A stretch of 64,000 nt of DNA from Bradyrhizobium arachidis (lineage in GTDB: Bacteria > Pseudomonadota > Alphaproteobacteria > Rhizobiales > Xanthobacteraceae). The notes under the pieces were generated by a model that saw nothing but the letters and a program-made list of their open reading frames with translations, ran no database searches and had not been told where the DNA came from. Where the stretch lies: assembly GCF_015291705.1 (NCBI RefSeq), contig NZ_CP030050.1:124001-188000 (forward strand), given 5' to 3'. Below are positions 17,001 to 24,989 of the stretch, in pieces (position 1 is the stretch's first letter; each line of letters begins with the position of its first letter). The translations under genes were made by a program, and so were the position numbers.

Positions 17001-17145
17001 TGCTGCTCCAGAGTGTCGCTCGCTCTGTCCGGTTGAAAAGCGCCCCATTGTACCCGGTGCCGCCACGATATGCAGCCGGCGACAGGCCGTTACGAAAGTG
17101 TCCGAAACGGGGCGGCGGCCATGAGGCTAGCCGCCGCGCGCGGGC

Positions 17146-17760
17146 TCAGGAATGCGCAAAAATGTCCTCTTCGGCCCAGCCCTGGAGGTCGAGCAGGGCG
17201 CGGGTCGGCAGGAAGTCGAAACAGGCCTTGGCCAGCGCTGTGCGGCCTTCCCGCACCAGCATGGCATCGAGCCGCTCGCGCAGGGCATGCAGATGCAGCA
17301 CGTCGGACGCGGCATAGGCGAGTTGCGGCTCGGACAGGCTGTCGGAACCCCAGTCGCTGGACTGCTGCTGCTTGGAGAGATCGACATTGAGCACCTCGCG
17401 CACGAGGTCCTTCAGGCCATGGCGGTCGGTATAGGTACGGGACAGGCGGGAGGCGATCTTGGTGCAGTAGATCGGCCCGGTCATGACGCCAAAGGTCTGG
17501 TACAGCACCGCGACGTCGAACCGCGCAAAGTGGAAGATCTTGGTGATGGCGGGATTGGCCAGCAGGGCCTTCAGGTTCGGCGCGTCGGTATGACCCTTGG
17601 GGATCTGCACCACGTCGGCGCTGCCGTCGCCGGGCGAGAGCTGTACCACGCAGAGCCGGTCGCGGTGCGGGTTCAGCCCCATGGTCTCGGTGTCGATCGC
17701 CACCGCTCCGGTGTAGCGGGACAGGTCGGGCAGGTCGCCGCGGTGCAGGCGTACGGTCAT
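17146..17760 (-). CDS. Ribonuclease D-type 3'-5' exonuclease
   Basis: A 204-residue DEDDy exonuclease. Exo I is AIDTETMGL (D and E metal ligands), Exo II is FHFARFDVAVLYQ, and Exo III is LAYAASDVLHLHAL, with the Y-x-x-x-D pattern. It lacks the two C-terminal HRDC domains of E. coli RNase D, a shortened form common in alphaproteobacteria. Its likely role is 3' trimming of tRNA and other stable RNA precursors. It lies upstream of lptC on the same strand, a frequent arrangement. Confidence 0.88.
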   Translation of the reverse strand: MTVRLHRGDLPDLSRYTGAVAIDTETMGLNPHRDRLCVVQLSPGDGSADVVQIPKGHTDAPNLKALLANPAITKIFHFARFDVAVLYQTFGVMTGPIYCTKIASRLSRTYTDRHGLKDLVREVLNVDLSKQQQSSDWGSDSLSEPQLAYAASDVLHLHALRERLDAMLVREGRTALAKACFDFLPTRALLDLQGWAEEDIFAHS

Positions 17761-17858
17761 GGCGGGTCAAAACCTCAATCGAATCGGTTTGTCGACATCA
17801 TAGGCTAATCGGATGGCCCGCGATGTAGCCACTGGGGGCGGGCCGCGCAAGCGCCCGT

Positions 17859-19178
17859 TCAGATCGCGGCCAGCATGATGCAGATCATCGCCGCGACCGT
17901 GATGCGGCTGGGGCCGTCGCGGAACGCGTAGAGAATAGGATCATCAGGCATCTCGCGGCGGTGCGCCATCATCAAGGCGCGGCCGAACCAGTACAGCAGC
18001 AGCGGGTTGAGCAGCCACAGCATCCAGGGACGGCCGTACAGCGGCGTCACCGCCGTTGACGACACATAGAGCGAGAACACCGTCACCGCATTCATCGCGC
18101 TTGCCGCCGCCATCGCGGCGATGACATGAAGGTCGGTGATCCTGTAGTCGCGGTTGGAGGGATCGGCGAGCCCTGCGCTCTCGCGCATGCTGAGCTCGCT
18201 GAAGCGCTTGATCAGCGCCAGCGAGGTGAACACGAACAGCGAGAAGATCAGCAGCCATTCCGACAGCACCACGCCGACGCCGACCGCGCCGGCGACGATG
18301 CGCAGGCTATAGAGCCCGGCAAGCGTGACGACATCGACCAGCATCTTGCGCTTGAGCACGAGCGAATAGGCGATGGTGGTGGCGAGATAGGCGCCGAGCA
18401 CGCCGAGGAACAGCGGCGAGATGCAGAGGGAGGCTGCGACCGCGAACAGCCACAGGGCAGGGATCGCAAGCAGCGCGGAGGAGATTGGCAGCTCACCTGA
18501 CGCAAGCGCGCGATGGCGCTTGGTCGGATGCTGGCGGTCGGCGCCAAGATCCAAGAGATCGTTCATCAGATAGGCGCCCGACGCACAGGCCGAGAACGCC
18601 ATGAACGCCAGCAGGGCATAGCCGAGCGTGGCGAGATTCATCTGATGCGCGGTGATCGCAGGCACGAACACCAGCGTGTTCTTGGCGTATTGATAGACGC
18701 GCAGCGCGTTGGCCCAGGTCTTGAAGCTCGCGCGCGCGTGGGCGCGGCTCTCGATGCGCTCGATGGAGCCGCGATCGAACGGCAGCTTGTCGCCCGCAGC
18801 AAGATCGGCCGGCGTCACGACGCCATCAAAGCCGAGATGCGCGGCGATGCCCGCGGCATGACGGGCGAAGCGGCTCGCTGCCAGATAAATCTTCTCGCCC
18901 CGCGCCCGCGCCGCCAGCGCCTGGTTCAGCACCCCGGAATCGTAGGGCAGGTGGGCGTAGTCGATGTCGGCCTGCGCGAGGACATCCGTGAGCGCCGCCA
19001 TGCCTGGGCGCCCGCCCGCGCCGAAGCGAGCCAGCAGACGGCCGGGGCTGGAGAACAGCGCCTCCATCAGCAGCTCGGACCGCAGCAGCGCGCCTTCGAG
19101 GTCGATGACGAGCGTCCGCGCCGCCGCGGCCGACGGCTCGGGCGTGCCAAAATCATGCTGCCGGGCGGGCTGCTCCAT
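17859..19178 (-). CDS. UbiA family polyprenyl-phosphate phosphoribosyltransferase-like protein with N-terminal HAD-like domain
   Basis: 439 residues in two parts. Residues 1-~150 resemble a HAD phosphatase domain (TLVIDLEGALLRSELL in place of D-x-D-G-T, KIYLAASRFARHAAGIAAHLG, GDKLPFDRGSIER). From ~150 on is a nine-helix UbiA prenyltransferase. NDLLDLGADRQHPTKRHRALASGELP and YSLVLKRKMLVDVVTLAGLYSLRIVAGA closely follow the signature of decaprenyl-phosphate phosphoribose synthase (Rv3806c type) rather than quinone UbiA. It would join phosphoribosyl diphosphate to a C50/C55 lipid phosphate at the inner membrane. DprE1- and DprE2-like genes lie 4-6 kb away. The second HAD aspartate is glutamate, so phosphatase activity is uncertain. 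Confidence 0.85.
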   Translation of the reverse strand: MEQPARQHDFGTPEPSAAAARTLVIDLEGALLRSELLMEALFSSPGRLLARFGAGGRPGMAALTDVLAQADIDYAHLPYDSGVLNQALAARARGEKIYLAASRFARHAAGIAAHLGFDGVVTPADLAAGDKLPFDRGSIERIESRAHARASFKTWANALRVYQYAKNTLVFVPAITAHQMNLATLGYALLAFMAFSACASGAYLMNDLLDLGADRQHPTKRHRALASGELPISSALLAIPALWLFAVAASLCISPLFLGVLGAYLATTIAYSLVLKRKMLVDVVTLAGLYSLRIVAGAVGVGVVLSEWLLIFSLFVFTSLALIKRFSELSMRESAGLADPSNRDYRITDLHVIAAMAAASAMNAVTVFSLYVSSTAVTPLYGRPWMLWLLNPLLLYWFGRALMMAHRREMPDDPILYAFRDGPSRITVAAMICIMLAAI

Positions 19179-19483
19179 CCGAAAAAGCTCTGAATTGCCG
19201 TAAAACTGACCGGCGCTCAGGCCGGGGAGCAGGGAAATGGACGCCAGCGAGCCTAGGGGGCATTCGCTAAGGGCGGCTTAATTTGGCCGGACAAGGCCAG
19301 CGGCCCCGGCGGGACGATCAAGTCACATCGGTGTGTCAGGCTGTTGCAGGGATCCCACAACCCGGCGTGAGCTTCGTGTTCCGACACAGCCTTTGCCGTG
19401 TGCCCCGTGGAAATCCTCACCATTCACCCTATCTGCCAGTTTCGCGCGGCGCCCTGTCGCGCCCACCCGCGAACCAGGTGCCC
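19179..19483. other. Divergent intergenic region, no gene seen
   Basis: About 305 bp between the UbiA and MFS genes, which face away from each other. Reading frames upstream of the MFS start have no conserved sequence. A CCCGGC/GGCCCCGGCGGG-rich stretch near 19300 gives only weak hairpins. The region presumably holds both promoters, but no clear -35/-10 pair could be chosen. Confidence 0.4.
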
Positions 19484-20755
19484 ATGACCGAACAGACGTT
19501 AGCTGCGCCGATCGACGATCAACCGGAACGGCAGCGCGGCTTTTCGCGCTACCAGTCGCTCCTGATCGCGCTGCTCGCCTTTACGCAATTCACGATCATC
19601 CTCGACTTCATCATCATGTCGCCGCTCGGCGCCATCCTGATGCCCGCGCTCAATATCACGGCCACCCAATTCGGCATCGCGGTGTCAGCCTATGCGTTCA
19701 GCGCGGGAATTTCCGGCGTGCTGGCCGCCGGCTTCGCCGATCGCTTCGATCGCAAGCGGCTCCTGCTGTTCTTCTATGTCGGCTTCACGCTCGGCACCCT
19801 GCTCTGCGCCGCCGCGCAGAATTACCACGTGCTGCTGCTCGGCCGGATCGTGACCGGGTTGTTCGGCGGCGTGATCGGCTCGGTCGTGCTTGCCATCATC
19901 ACCGATCTGTTCCCGCTGCATCTGCGCGGCCGCGTCATGGGCTTCGTCCAGACCGCGTTCGCCGCGAGCCAGGTGCTCGGCATTCCCGCAGGGCTGTTTC
20001 TCGCCAATCACTGGAACTGGCACATCTGTTTCGTAGCGATCGTCGGCCTGTCGATCGCGGCGATCGCGGTCATCGTCTTCGCGATGGAGCCGGTCGACGC
20101 GCATCTGAAGCTGAAGCAGGACCGAAACCCGTTCCGCCATCTGGTCGCGACGGTCTTCGAGCCGCGCTACACGCTGGCCTTCGGCGTCACCACCTTGCTG
20201 GCGACCGGCGGCTACATGCTGATGCCGTTCTCAAGCGCCTTCACCGTGCACAATCTCGGCATCGACATCACGCATCTGCCGACGATCTATCTCGTCTCCG
20301 GCCTGTTCAGCATCGTCACCGGGCCGCTGGTCGGCCGTGCCAGCGACAGGTTCGGCAAATACCCGACCTTCGTGTTCGGCAGCGTGGTGTCTGTCATCAT
20401 GGTGCTGATCTACACCCATCTCGGCCACGTCACGCTGACGACCGCGATTCTCGTCAACGTCCTGATGTTCGTCGGCATCTTCTCGCGCATGATCCCGTCG
20501 CAGGCGCTGATGTCGGCGATCCCCGATCAGAGCCAGCGCGGCTCCTTCAGCGCGATCAGTGCCTCGCTCCAGCAGCTCTCCGGCGGCCTCGGCTCTGTGC
20601 TCGCCGGCGCCATCATCGCACAGGCACCTGATGGCTCGCTGCTCCATTTCGACCGGATCGGCTACGTCGTCTGCGCGTCGGCGGCGATCGCGCTGGTTGC
20701 GATGTATTTCGTGCAGAAGGCGGTGGCGGAGCGGGCGGGCAAGCGGGTGGTCTAA
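19484..20755 (+). CDS. MFS transporter
   Basis: A 423-residue 12-helix major facilitator. The first helix is SLLIALLAFTQFTIILDFIIMSPLG. The loop 2-3 signature appears as GFADRFDRKRLLLF (G-x-x-x-D-R-x-G/D-R-[RK]) and recurs in the second half as GRASDRFGKYPTFVFG. A central cytoplasmic loop (AMEPVDAHLKLKQDRNPFRHL) divides the halves. It resembles AraJ/YdhP-type efflux permeases; the substrate is unknown. ATG 19484 (MTEQTLAAPI) is preferred to the upstream GTG-rich frame, which has no conserved features. It is followed by a toxin-antitoxin module about 100 bp on. Confidence 0.87.
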   Translation: MTEQTLAAPIDDQPERQRGFSRYQSLLIALLAFTQFTIILDFIIMSPLGAILMPALNITATQFGIAVSAYAFSAGISGVLAAGFADRFDRKRLLLFFYVGFTLGTLLCAAAQNYHVLLLGRIVTGLFGGVIGSVVLAIITDLFPLHLRGRVMGFVQTAFAASQVLGIPAGLFLANHWNWHICFVAIVGLSIAAIAVIVFAMEPVDAHLKLKQDRNPFRHLVATVFEPRYTLAFGVTTLLATGGYMLMPFSSAFTVHNLGIDITHLPTIYLVSGLFSIVTGPLVGRASDRFGKYPTFVFGSVVSVIMVLIYTHLGHVTLTTAILVNVLMFVGIFSRMIPSQALMSAIPDQSQRGSFSAISASLQQLSGGLGSVLAGAIIAQAPDGSLLHFDRIGYVVCASAAIALVAMYFVQKAVAERAGKRVV

Positions 20756-20781
20756 TGAGGGGCGGCCGGTTTGGTCCGGAG

Positions 20782-20830
20782 GGCCCAATACCGCTTGATG
20801 AAAGTGCCATCCAATAATAGTTATTGGGCC
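20782..20830. promoter_or_regulatory. Probable parDE operator/promoter palindromes
   Basis: A perfect interrupted palindrome CCAATAATAGTTATTGG (20811-20827, 7-bp arms around TAG) lies 27 bp before the parD start. A second, larger inverted repeat shares its right half: GGCCCAATA at 20782-20790 and TATTGGGCC at 20822-20830. AT-rich palindromes of this kind are the usual ParD ribbon-helix-helix sites, overlapping the -10 region for autorepression. Confidence 0.6.
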
Positions 20831-20853
20831 GAACATCCACGGAGAAGCGCGGC

Positions 20854-21111
20854 ATGGCAGTCAGTGCAGATCTGGGCGAAGCCCTTGAAAACTTTATAAC
20901 AAAATTGGTCGCCTCGGGCCGTTACCACTCCAAGAGCGAGGTGCTGCGGGAGGGCGTGCGGCTCATTCAGGAGCGCGAAGCGAGGCTCGCGGTATTGGAC
21001 GCTGCGATCGCACGCGGGCTTGATGATGCCGATGCAGGTCGGACCAAGCCAAGCTCCGAAGTCTTCGACCGGCTAGAAGCCAGACTAACGAGTAAAGCGG
21101 ACCGCACGTGA
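20854..21111 (+). CDS. parD: Type II antitoxin, ParD family
   Basis: 85 residues. The N-terminal ribbon-helix-helix is MAVSADLGEALENFITKLVASGRYHSKSEVLREGVRLIQERE (residues 1-42), the standard ParD/CC2985 form with S-x-S-E-V-x-R-x-x-L/V-R. The C-terminal arm (DAAIARGLDDADAGRTKPSSEVFDRLEARL) would wrap the toxin. ATG 20854 was chosen because the RHH motif begins there. Its stop overlaps the parE GTG start (GTGA, 21108-21111), giving translational coupling. Confidence 0.92.
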   Translation: MAVSADLGEALENFITKLVASGRYHSKSEVLREGVRLIQEREARLAVLDAAIARGLDDADAGRTKPSSEVFDRLEARLTSKADRT

Positions 21112-21407
21112 TTGTCGTCATCACCGCGGAGGCCGAAGCTGATCTTGAGGACATCACGTCGTATGTCGCCGAGCAAAGCACGCGGAGTGCGCTCACGCTT
21201 TTGCGTGGGCTACGTGAGAAGTGCGAATCCCTTGCTGATGCACCGCGCGGCTATCCCTTGGTCCCACGCTACGAACACAAAGGCATTCGTCGGCGCCCGT
21301 TGGGCAATTATTTGATCTTCTATCGGGTTGACCACGATGCGATCAAAGTGATCCACATCCTTCACGGCGCGCGAGACTACGAGCGGCTGCTTTTCCCGGA
21401 GGACTAA
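21108..21407 (+). CDS. parE: Type II toxin, RelE/ParE family
   Basis: 99 residues with the ParE fold: VVITAEAEADLEDITSYVAEQ (strand-helix start), LREKCESLADAPRGYPLVPRYEHKGIRRRPLGNYLIFYRVDHDAIKVIHILHGARDYERLLF. The R-x-x-P-x-G-x-Y-x-I-F-Y-R core and the I-H-I-L-H-G-x-R-D end are the family signature. ParE members poison DNA gyrase; that target is inferred here. GTG start, coupled to parD. The gene ends 48 bp before the 3' end of the convergent tRNA-Leu. Confidence 0.92.
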   Translation: MIVVITAEAEADLEDITSYVAEQSTRSALTLLRGLREKCESLADAPRGYPLVPRYEHKGIRRRPLGNYLIFYRVDHDAIKVIHILHGARDYERLLFPED

Positions 21408-21454
21408 GTTTCTCGCGGAGGCGCCCGCTGAATAACGGTCGCACCAACCTAAAA

Positions 21455-21541
<87 letters not shown>

Positions 21542-21565
21542 ATGCCGTTTGGGGCACGGAGGCGG

Positions 21566-21594
21566 TTACTACGGTTCGGTGACGCCGTTGTCAA
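21566..21594 (-). promoter_or_regulatory. Candidate sigma-70 promoter of tRNA-Leu
   Basis: On the minus strand, TTGACA (21589-21594) is followed after 17 bp by TAGTAA (21566-21571), about 25 bp before the tRNA 5' end. The -35 box is perfect and the -10 box weak. Placement and spacing are right for a housekeeping tRNA promoter. Confidence 0.5.
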
Positions 21595-21690
21595 TTCATG
21601 CTTGCCCGGTTTTGGCGATGCGGATTGCGCATCGCAAACCGGCCCGATACAAGCCTGATAATACGCACTCTTCCTGCAGGATTGGACCCC

Positions 21691-22656
21691 ATGGCATCGA
21701 ATCTGGACACGCTGGTCACGGTTTTCGGCGGATCGGGATTTTTGGGCCGGAATGTCGTCCGGGCGCTGTGCCGGCGCGATTACCGGGTCCGTGTTGCGGT
21801 GCGGCGGCCGGAACTGGCCGGATACCTCCAGCCCTCCGGCAGGGTCGGGCAGGTCCACGTCGTCCAGGCCAATCTGCGCTACGCGGCCTCGGTCGAGGCG
21901 GCGCTGCGTGATTCGCATGTCGTGATCAATCTCGTGGGCGTGCTGGCCGAAAGCGGCGCGCAGACTTTCGACGCCGTCCAGGCCAAGGGCGCCGAGACCG
22001 TCGCCAAGGCGGCCGCGGCAGCCGGCGCGAGCCTGATCCATGTCTCCGCCATCGGCGCCGATGCCGAATCGCCCTCGCGCTATGCCAAGGCCAAGGCGGC
22101 CGGCGAGGCGGCGGTGCTGGCCGCGGTGCCATCGGCGACGATCTTCCGCCCCTCCGTGATGTTTGGCCCCGAGGACCAGTTCACCAACCGCTTTGCGGCG
22201 CTGGCGCGGATGTCGCCGGTGCTGCCGCTGATCGGCGCCGAGACGAAGATGCAGCCGGTCTATGTCGGCGACGTCGCCACCGCGATCGCGGATGCGGTCG
22301 ACGGCAAGGCCAAGGCGGGCGCGACCTACGAGCTCGGCGGGCCCGAGGTGCTGACCATGCGCGAGATCATCGAGGCCATTCTGGCCATCGCCAACCGCAA
22401 GCCGGCGCTGATCCCGCTGTCGTTCGGGCTCGCCCGCTTCCAGTCCAACTTCCTGCAATTCGCGCCTGGCGCGTTCAAGCTGACGCCGGACCAGGTCACG
22501 CTGCTCGAGCGCGACAATATCGTGTCGGAAGCCGCGAAGGCTGCCGGCCTGACGCTGGAAGGGCTCGGCATCACGGCCGATTCGCTGGAGGCAATCGCCC
22601 CGCAATATCTCTGGCGCTTCCGCGCCGCCGGGCAATTCCAGCGCATGAGCGTGTGA
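21691..22656 (+). CDS. NAD(P)-binding protein of the complex I NDUFA9 / atypical SDR family
   Basis: 321 residues. The N-terminal Rossmann fold is VTVFGGSGFLGRNVVRALCRRDYRVRVAVRRPE (G-x-x-G-x-x-G at residues ~12-18). It continues with VVINLVGVLAESGAQTFDAVQAKGAETVAKAA and FRPSVMFGPEDQFTNRFAALARMSPVLPLIGAETKMQPVYVGDVATAI, which match the NDUFA9-like atypical SDRs that accompany respiratory complex I or act as quinone-pathway/UDP-sugar epimerase relatives. The canonical Y-x-x-x-K is RYAKAKAAGE. ATG 21691 starts MASNLDTLVTVFGG; the upstream in-frame GTG/TTG codons overlap the tRNA promoter. Precise function is unknown. Confidence 0.85.
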   Translation: MASNLDTLVTVFGGSGFLGRNVVRALCRRDYRVRVAVRRPELAGYLQPSGRVGQVHVVQANLRYAASVEAALRDSHVVINLVGVLAESGAQTFDAVQAKGAETVAKAAAAAGASLIHVSAIGADAESPSRYAKAKAAGEAAVLAAVPSATIFRPSVMFGPEDQFTNRFAALARMSPVLPLIGAETKMQPVYVGDVATAIADAVDGKAKAGATYELGGPEVLTMREIIEAILAIANRKPALIPLSFGLARFQSNFLQFAPGAFKLTPDQVTLLERDNIVSEAAKAAGLTLEGLGITADSLEAIAPQYLWRFRAAGQFQRMSV

Positions 22657-22672
22657 GACGCCCTCTCTCCGT

Positions 22673-22758
22673 CGTCATGGCCGGGCTTGACCCGGCCATC
22701 CACGCGCTTCCGCATTTGCAGCAAGACGTGGATGCCCGGGTCAAGCCCGGGCATGACG
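22673..22758. repeat. Long palindromic intergenic repeat
   Basis: Arms of about 32 bp (CGTCATGGCCGGGCTTGACC... and its near-complement ...GGTCAAGCCCGGGCATGACG) surround a ~20-bp centre. This is the well-known rhizobial GTCATGGCCGGGCTTGACCC-type palindrome. It lies between the convergent NDUFA9-like and DprE2-like genes. Confidence 0.8.
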
Positions 22759-22824
22759 AGTTTGTGGGACGAACGGGGCGAGGGGGCGCACCGCGGCTGC
22801 GGCTACAGCGTAGTTCCTGCAGCC

Positions 22825-23565
22825 TCAAAACTTCAGCTTCTTGAACACCGCCTCCGGCAGCGTCTTGATGATCAGCATCACGAGGCGCCATTTGCCGCTG
22901 ACATAGACGACGTCGGTCTTCTTCTCGACGGCCTGAAGGATCGCATCGCCCACGACAGGTGCTTCGACCGTGAGCGGCCCGATCAGCTTCATGCCTTCAG
23001 TCATCTTCGTACGAACGAAGCCGGGTTTCACAGTGACGACATGCACGCCGCCGCGGCTGGCGCGGGCGCGCAGGCCCGAGAGGAAGGCGGAGAGGCCGGC
23101 CTTGGCCGAGCCGTAGACATAGTTCGAGGCCCGGCCGCGATCGCCGGCGACCGATGACACGCCGACAAGCGTACCATTGCCGCGGCCCAAGAATTTTTCC
23201 GCGAACAGGCCGAGGATCAGCGACGGGCCTTCGTAGTTGGAGCGCATGATCGTGGTGGCATGGGCAAGATCGCTCTCGGCATCCTGCTGCACGCCGAGCA
23301 GGCCGACGATCGAGATCACGACGTCAGGCAGCGCGGGAAGGGCGGCGACAAAGCCATCGAACGAAGCGGTGTCGAGCACATCGAACTTATAGAGATTGGC
23401 CTCGACATTGTAACGCGCGCGCAGATCGGCCGCATCAGGCTCCAGCACAGCGACGTCACGGCCAGCGAGGCCGACATCGTATCCGGCTTTGGCAAAGGCG
23501 CGCGCCGCGGCGCGGCCGATATCGGAGGAGCCACCGAGCACCAGAACGGTCTTGCGTGACGTCAC
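22825..23565 (-). CDS. SDR oxidoreductase, DprE2-like (decaprenylphosphoryl-2-keto-ribose reductase family)
   Basis: 246 residues. It has the cofactor motif VLVLGGSSDIGRAAARAFAKAG and the active site SSVAGDRGRASNYVYGSAKAGLSAFLSGLRARA (Ser, Y-x-x-x-K), then VVTVKPGFVRTKMTEGM and the C-terminal RLVMLIIKTLPEAVFKKLKF. This tail and the SSVAGDRGR-x-S-N-x-V-Y-G-S-x-K string match M. tuberculosis DprE2 (Rv3791) as recalled. It would reduce the 2-keto intermediate made by DprE1 to a polyprenylphosphoryl arabinose-type sugar. The start lies 3 bp after the stop of the DprE1-like gene, so the two form an operon. Confidence 0.85.
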   Translation of the reverse strand: MTSRKTVLVLGGSSDIGRAAARAFAKAGYDVGLAGRDVAVLEPDAADLRARYNVEANLYKFDVLDTASFDGFVAALPALPDVVISIVGLLGVQQDAESDLAHATTIMRSNYEGPSLILGLFAEKFLGRGNGTLVGVSSVAGDRGRASNYVYGSAKAGLSAFLSGLRARASRGGVHVVTVKPGFVRTKMTEGMKLIGPLTVEAPVVGDAILQAVEKKTDVVYVSGKWRLVMLIIKTLPEAVFKKLKF

Positions 23566-23568
23566 GGC

Positions 23569-24894
23569 TTACACCTCATCGAACAGGCGTTGCGAAAGCT
23601 TTGAGCGGATTGTCCCGGCGGGATCGAGCGATTTTCGGATCGCGTTGAAGCGCGACAAGGCGGGATAGCCGGCCTCGAACGTCTCGCGCGACTGCCGCGC
23701 GTCTTTTGCCAGATAAAGCCGGCCGCCGGCCGCGACGACGAGACGATCGATCTCGTCGAGGAAATTCAGGATGTCGCCCTTCACCGGGAAATCCAGCGCC
23801 AGCGTGTAGCCCGGCAGCGGAAAGGACAAAATGCCGTCGCCCTGTCCGAGCTTCTTGAGCACCGCGAGGAAGGAGGCATCGCCACGTCTTGCGACGCGGT
23901 CGAGGATCTCGCCGAGCACGGCGCGCGCATTCCGTTCCGGGATCACACATTGGTGCTGGAGGAAGCCGCGCTTGCCATAGATGCGATTCCAGTCGGCGAT
24001 CGCGTCGAGCGGAAAGAAATAGGGATAGAGCGAGACCACATGGCTGCCGCCGGCGCGCCGTGCGCCCATGCGGTAGTAGAGCTCGTTGAAGGCGCGGATG
24101 CTGAAGCGGTTCAGCGTCATCGACGGCAGGTCGATGGGCACGGCGAGGCCGGGATTCTTGCCGGCGGGAAATGCATGGGCGCCGTCGGCGAGCTCGTCGC
24201 GGCGCGCGTGCTCGCCGAGATAGATCAGCGAGCGGCCGAGATCGCGCCCGCGCGCGGCGCAATCGATCCACGCCACCGAATAGGTCGAGGCATCGCCCGC
24301 ATCCAGCGCGCGCATCGCGGCGTCCAGATCGGATGCGGAGATCACGCGTTCGCGGATCCAGCCCGTTTCAACCGGCCGCAGCCGCATCGTCGCTTCGAGG
24401 ATGATTCCGGTGAGGCCCATGCCGCCGATGGTCGCGAAGAAGGCATCGGAATTTTCTTCGCGTGAGACCTCGATGGTCTGGCTCTGTCCGGTGCGCAGCA
24501 GGATGCTGTCGACATAGCGGCCGAAGCCGCCCTCGCAATGGTGGTTCTTGCCGTGCACGTCGGCGGCGATCGCGCCGCCGACCGAGACGAAGCGCGTGCC
24601 GGGCACGACGAAAGGCAGGAAGCCACGCGGACCAAACGTGTCGATCAGATCCGCGAGCTGCACGCCGGCTTCGAGACGGATGCGCCCGGTCGCGGGATCG
24701 AACGACCTGACCCGGTCGAACCCGGCCATCCCGATCGTCCTGACCGCGCCGATCGCGGCATCGCCATAGGCGCGGCCGTTGCCCCGCGCCACGGAGCCAG
24801 TCACCACGGCTTCGCCCAGCGCCGCGAACGAGCGCGGCCGCAGCATTTCGCTATCGACGACCGGGAAGCGCCCCCAGCCGCTGACGAGGGTCAT
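23569..24894 (-). CDS. FAD-dependent oxidoreductase, DprE1-like (decaprenylphosphoryl-ribose oxidase family)
   Basis: 441 residues. The start SGWGRFPVVDSEMLRP, the FAD-binding RGNGRAYGDAAIG, the covalent-type PGTRFVSVGGAIAADVHGKNHH segment, GGMGLTGIILEA, FFPLDAIADWNRIYGKRGFLQHQCVIP and LYLAKDARQSRETFEAGYP line up with DprE1 (Rv3790). The catalytic lysine (Mtb Lys418) is the K of AKDAR. The benzothiazinone-target cysteine (Mtb Cys387) is replaced by Ala in TLALDFP. It would oxidise C2 of a polyprenylphosphoryl ribose. It precedes the DprE2-like gene by 3 bp, and uppP lies about 95 bp upstream on the same strand. Confidence 0.88.
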   Translation of the reverse strand: MTLVSGWGRFPVVDSEMLRPRSFAALGEAVVTGSVARGNGRAYGDAAIGAVRTIGMAGFDRVRSFDPATGRIRLEAGVQLADLIDTFGPRGFLPFVVPGTRFVSVGGAIAADVHGKNHHCEGGFGRYVDSILLRTGQSQTIEVSREENSDAFFATIGGMGLTGIILEATMRLRPVETGWIRERVISASDLDAAMRALDAGDASTYSVAWIDCAARGRDLGRSLIYLGEHARRDELADGAHAFPAGKNPGLAVPIDLPSMTLNRFSIRAFNELYYRMGARRAGGSHVVSLYPYFFPLDAIADWNRIYGKRGFLQHQCVIPERNARAVLGEILDRVARRGDASFLAVLKKLGQGDGILSFPLPGYTLALDFPVKGDILNFLDEIDRLVVAAGGRLYLAKDARQSRETFEAGYPALSRFNAIRKSLDPAGTIRSKLSQRLFDEV

Positions 24895-24989
24895 CGTTCA
24901 GCTCCGCCCGCGGGCCACCCCGCTCCGGAAACTGCCTACCGGTCAAAAGCTGATATTGCGTTGAGGCGTATCGGCTAGTTTTTGAGAAG

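Noticed and set aside
22673..22758. CRISPR array
   Set aside because: The repeated sequences in this window are single interrupted palindromes with unequal spacing, not direct repeats with uniform spacers. No cas gene is present.
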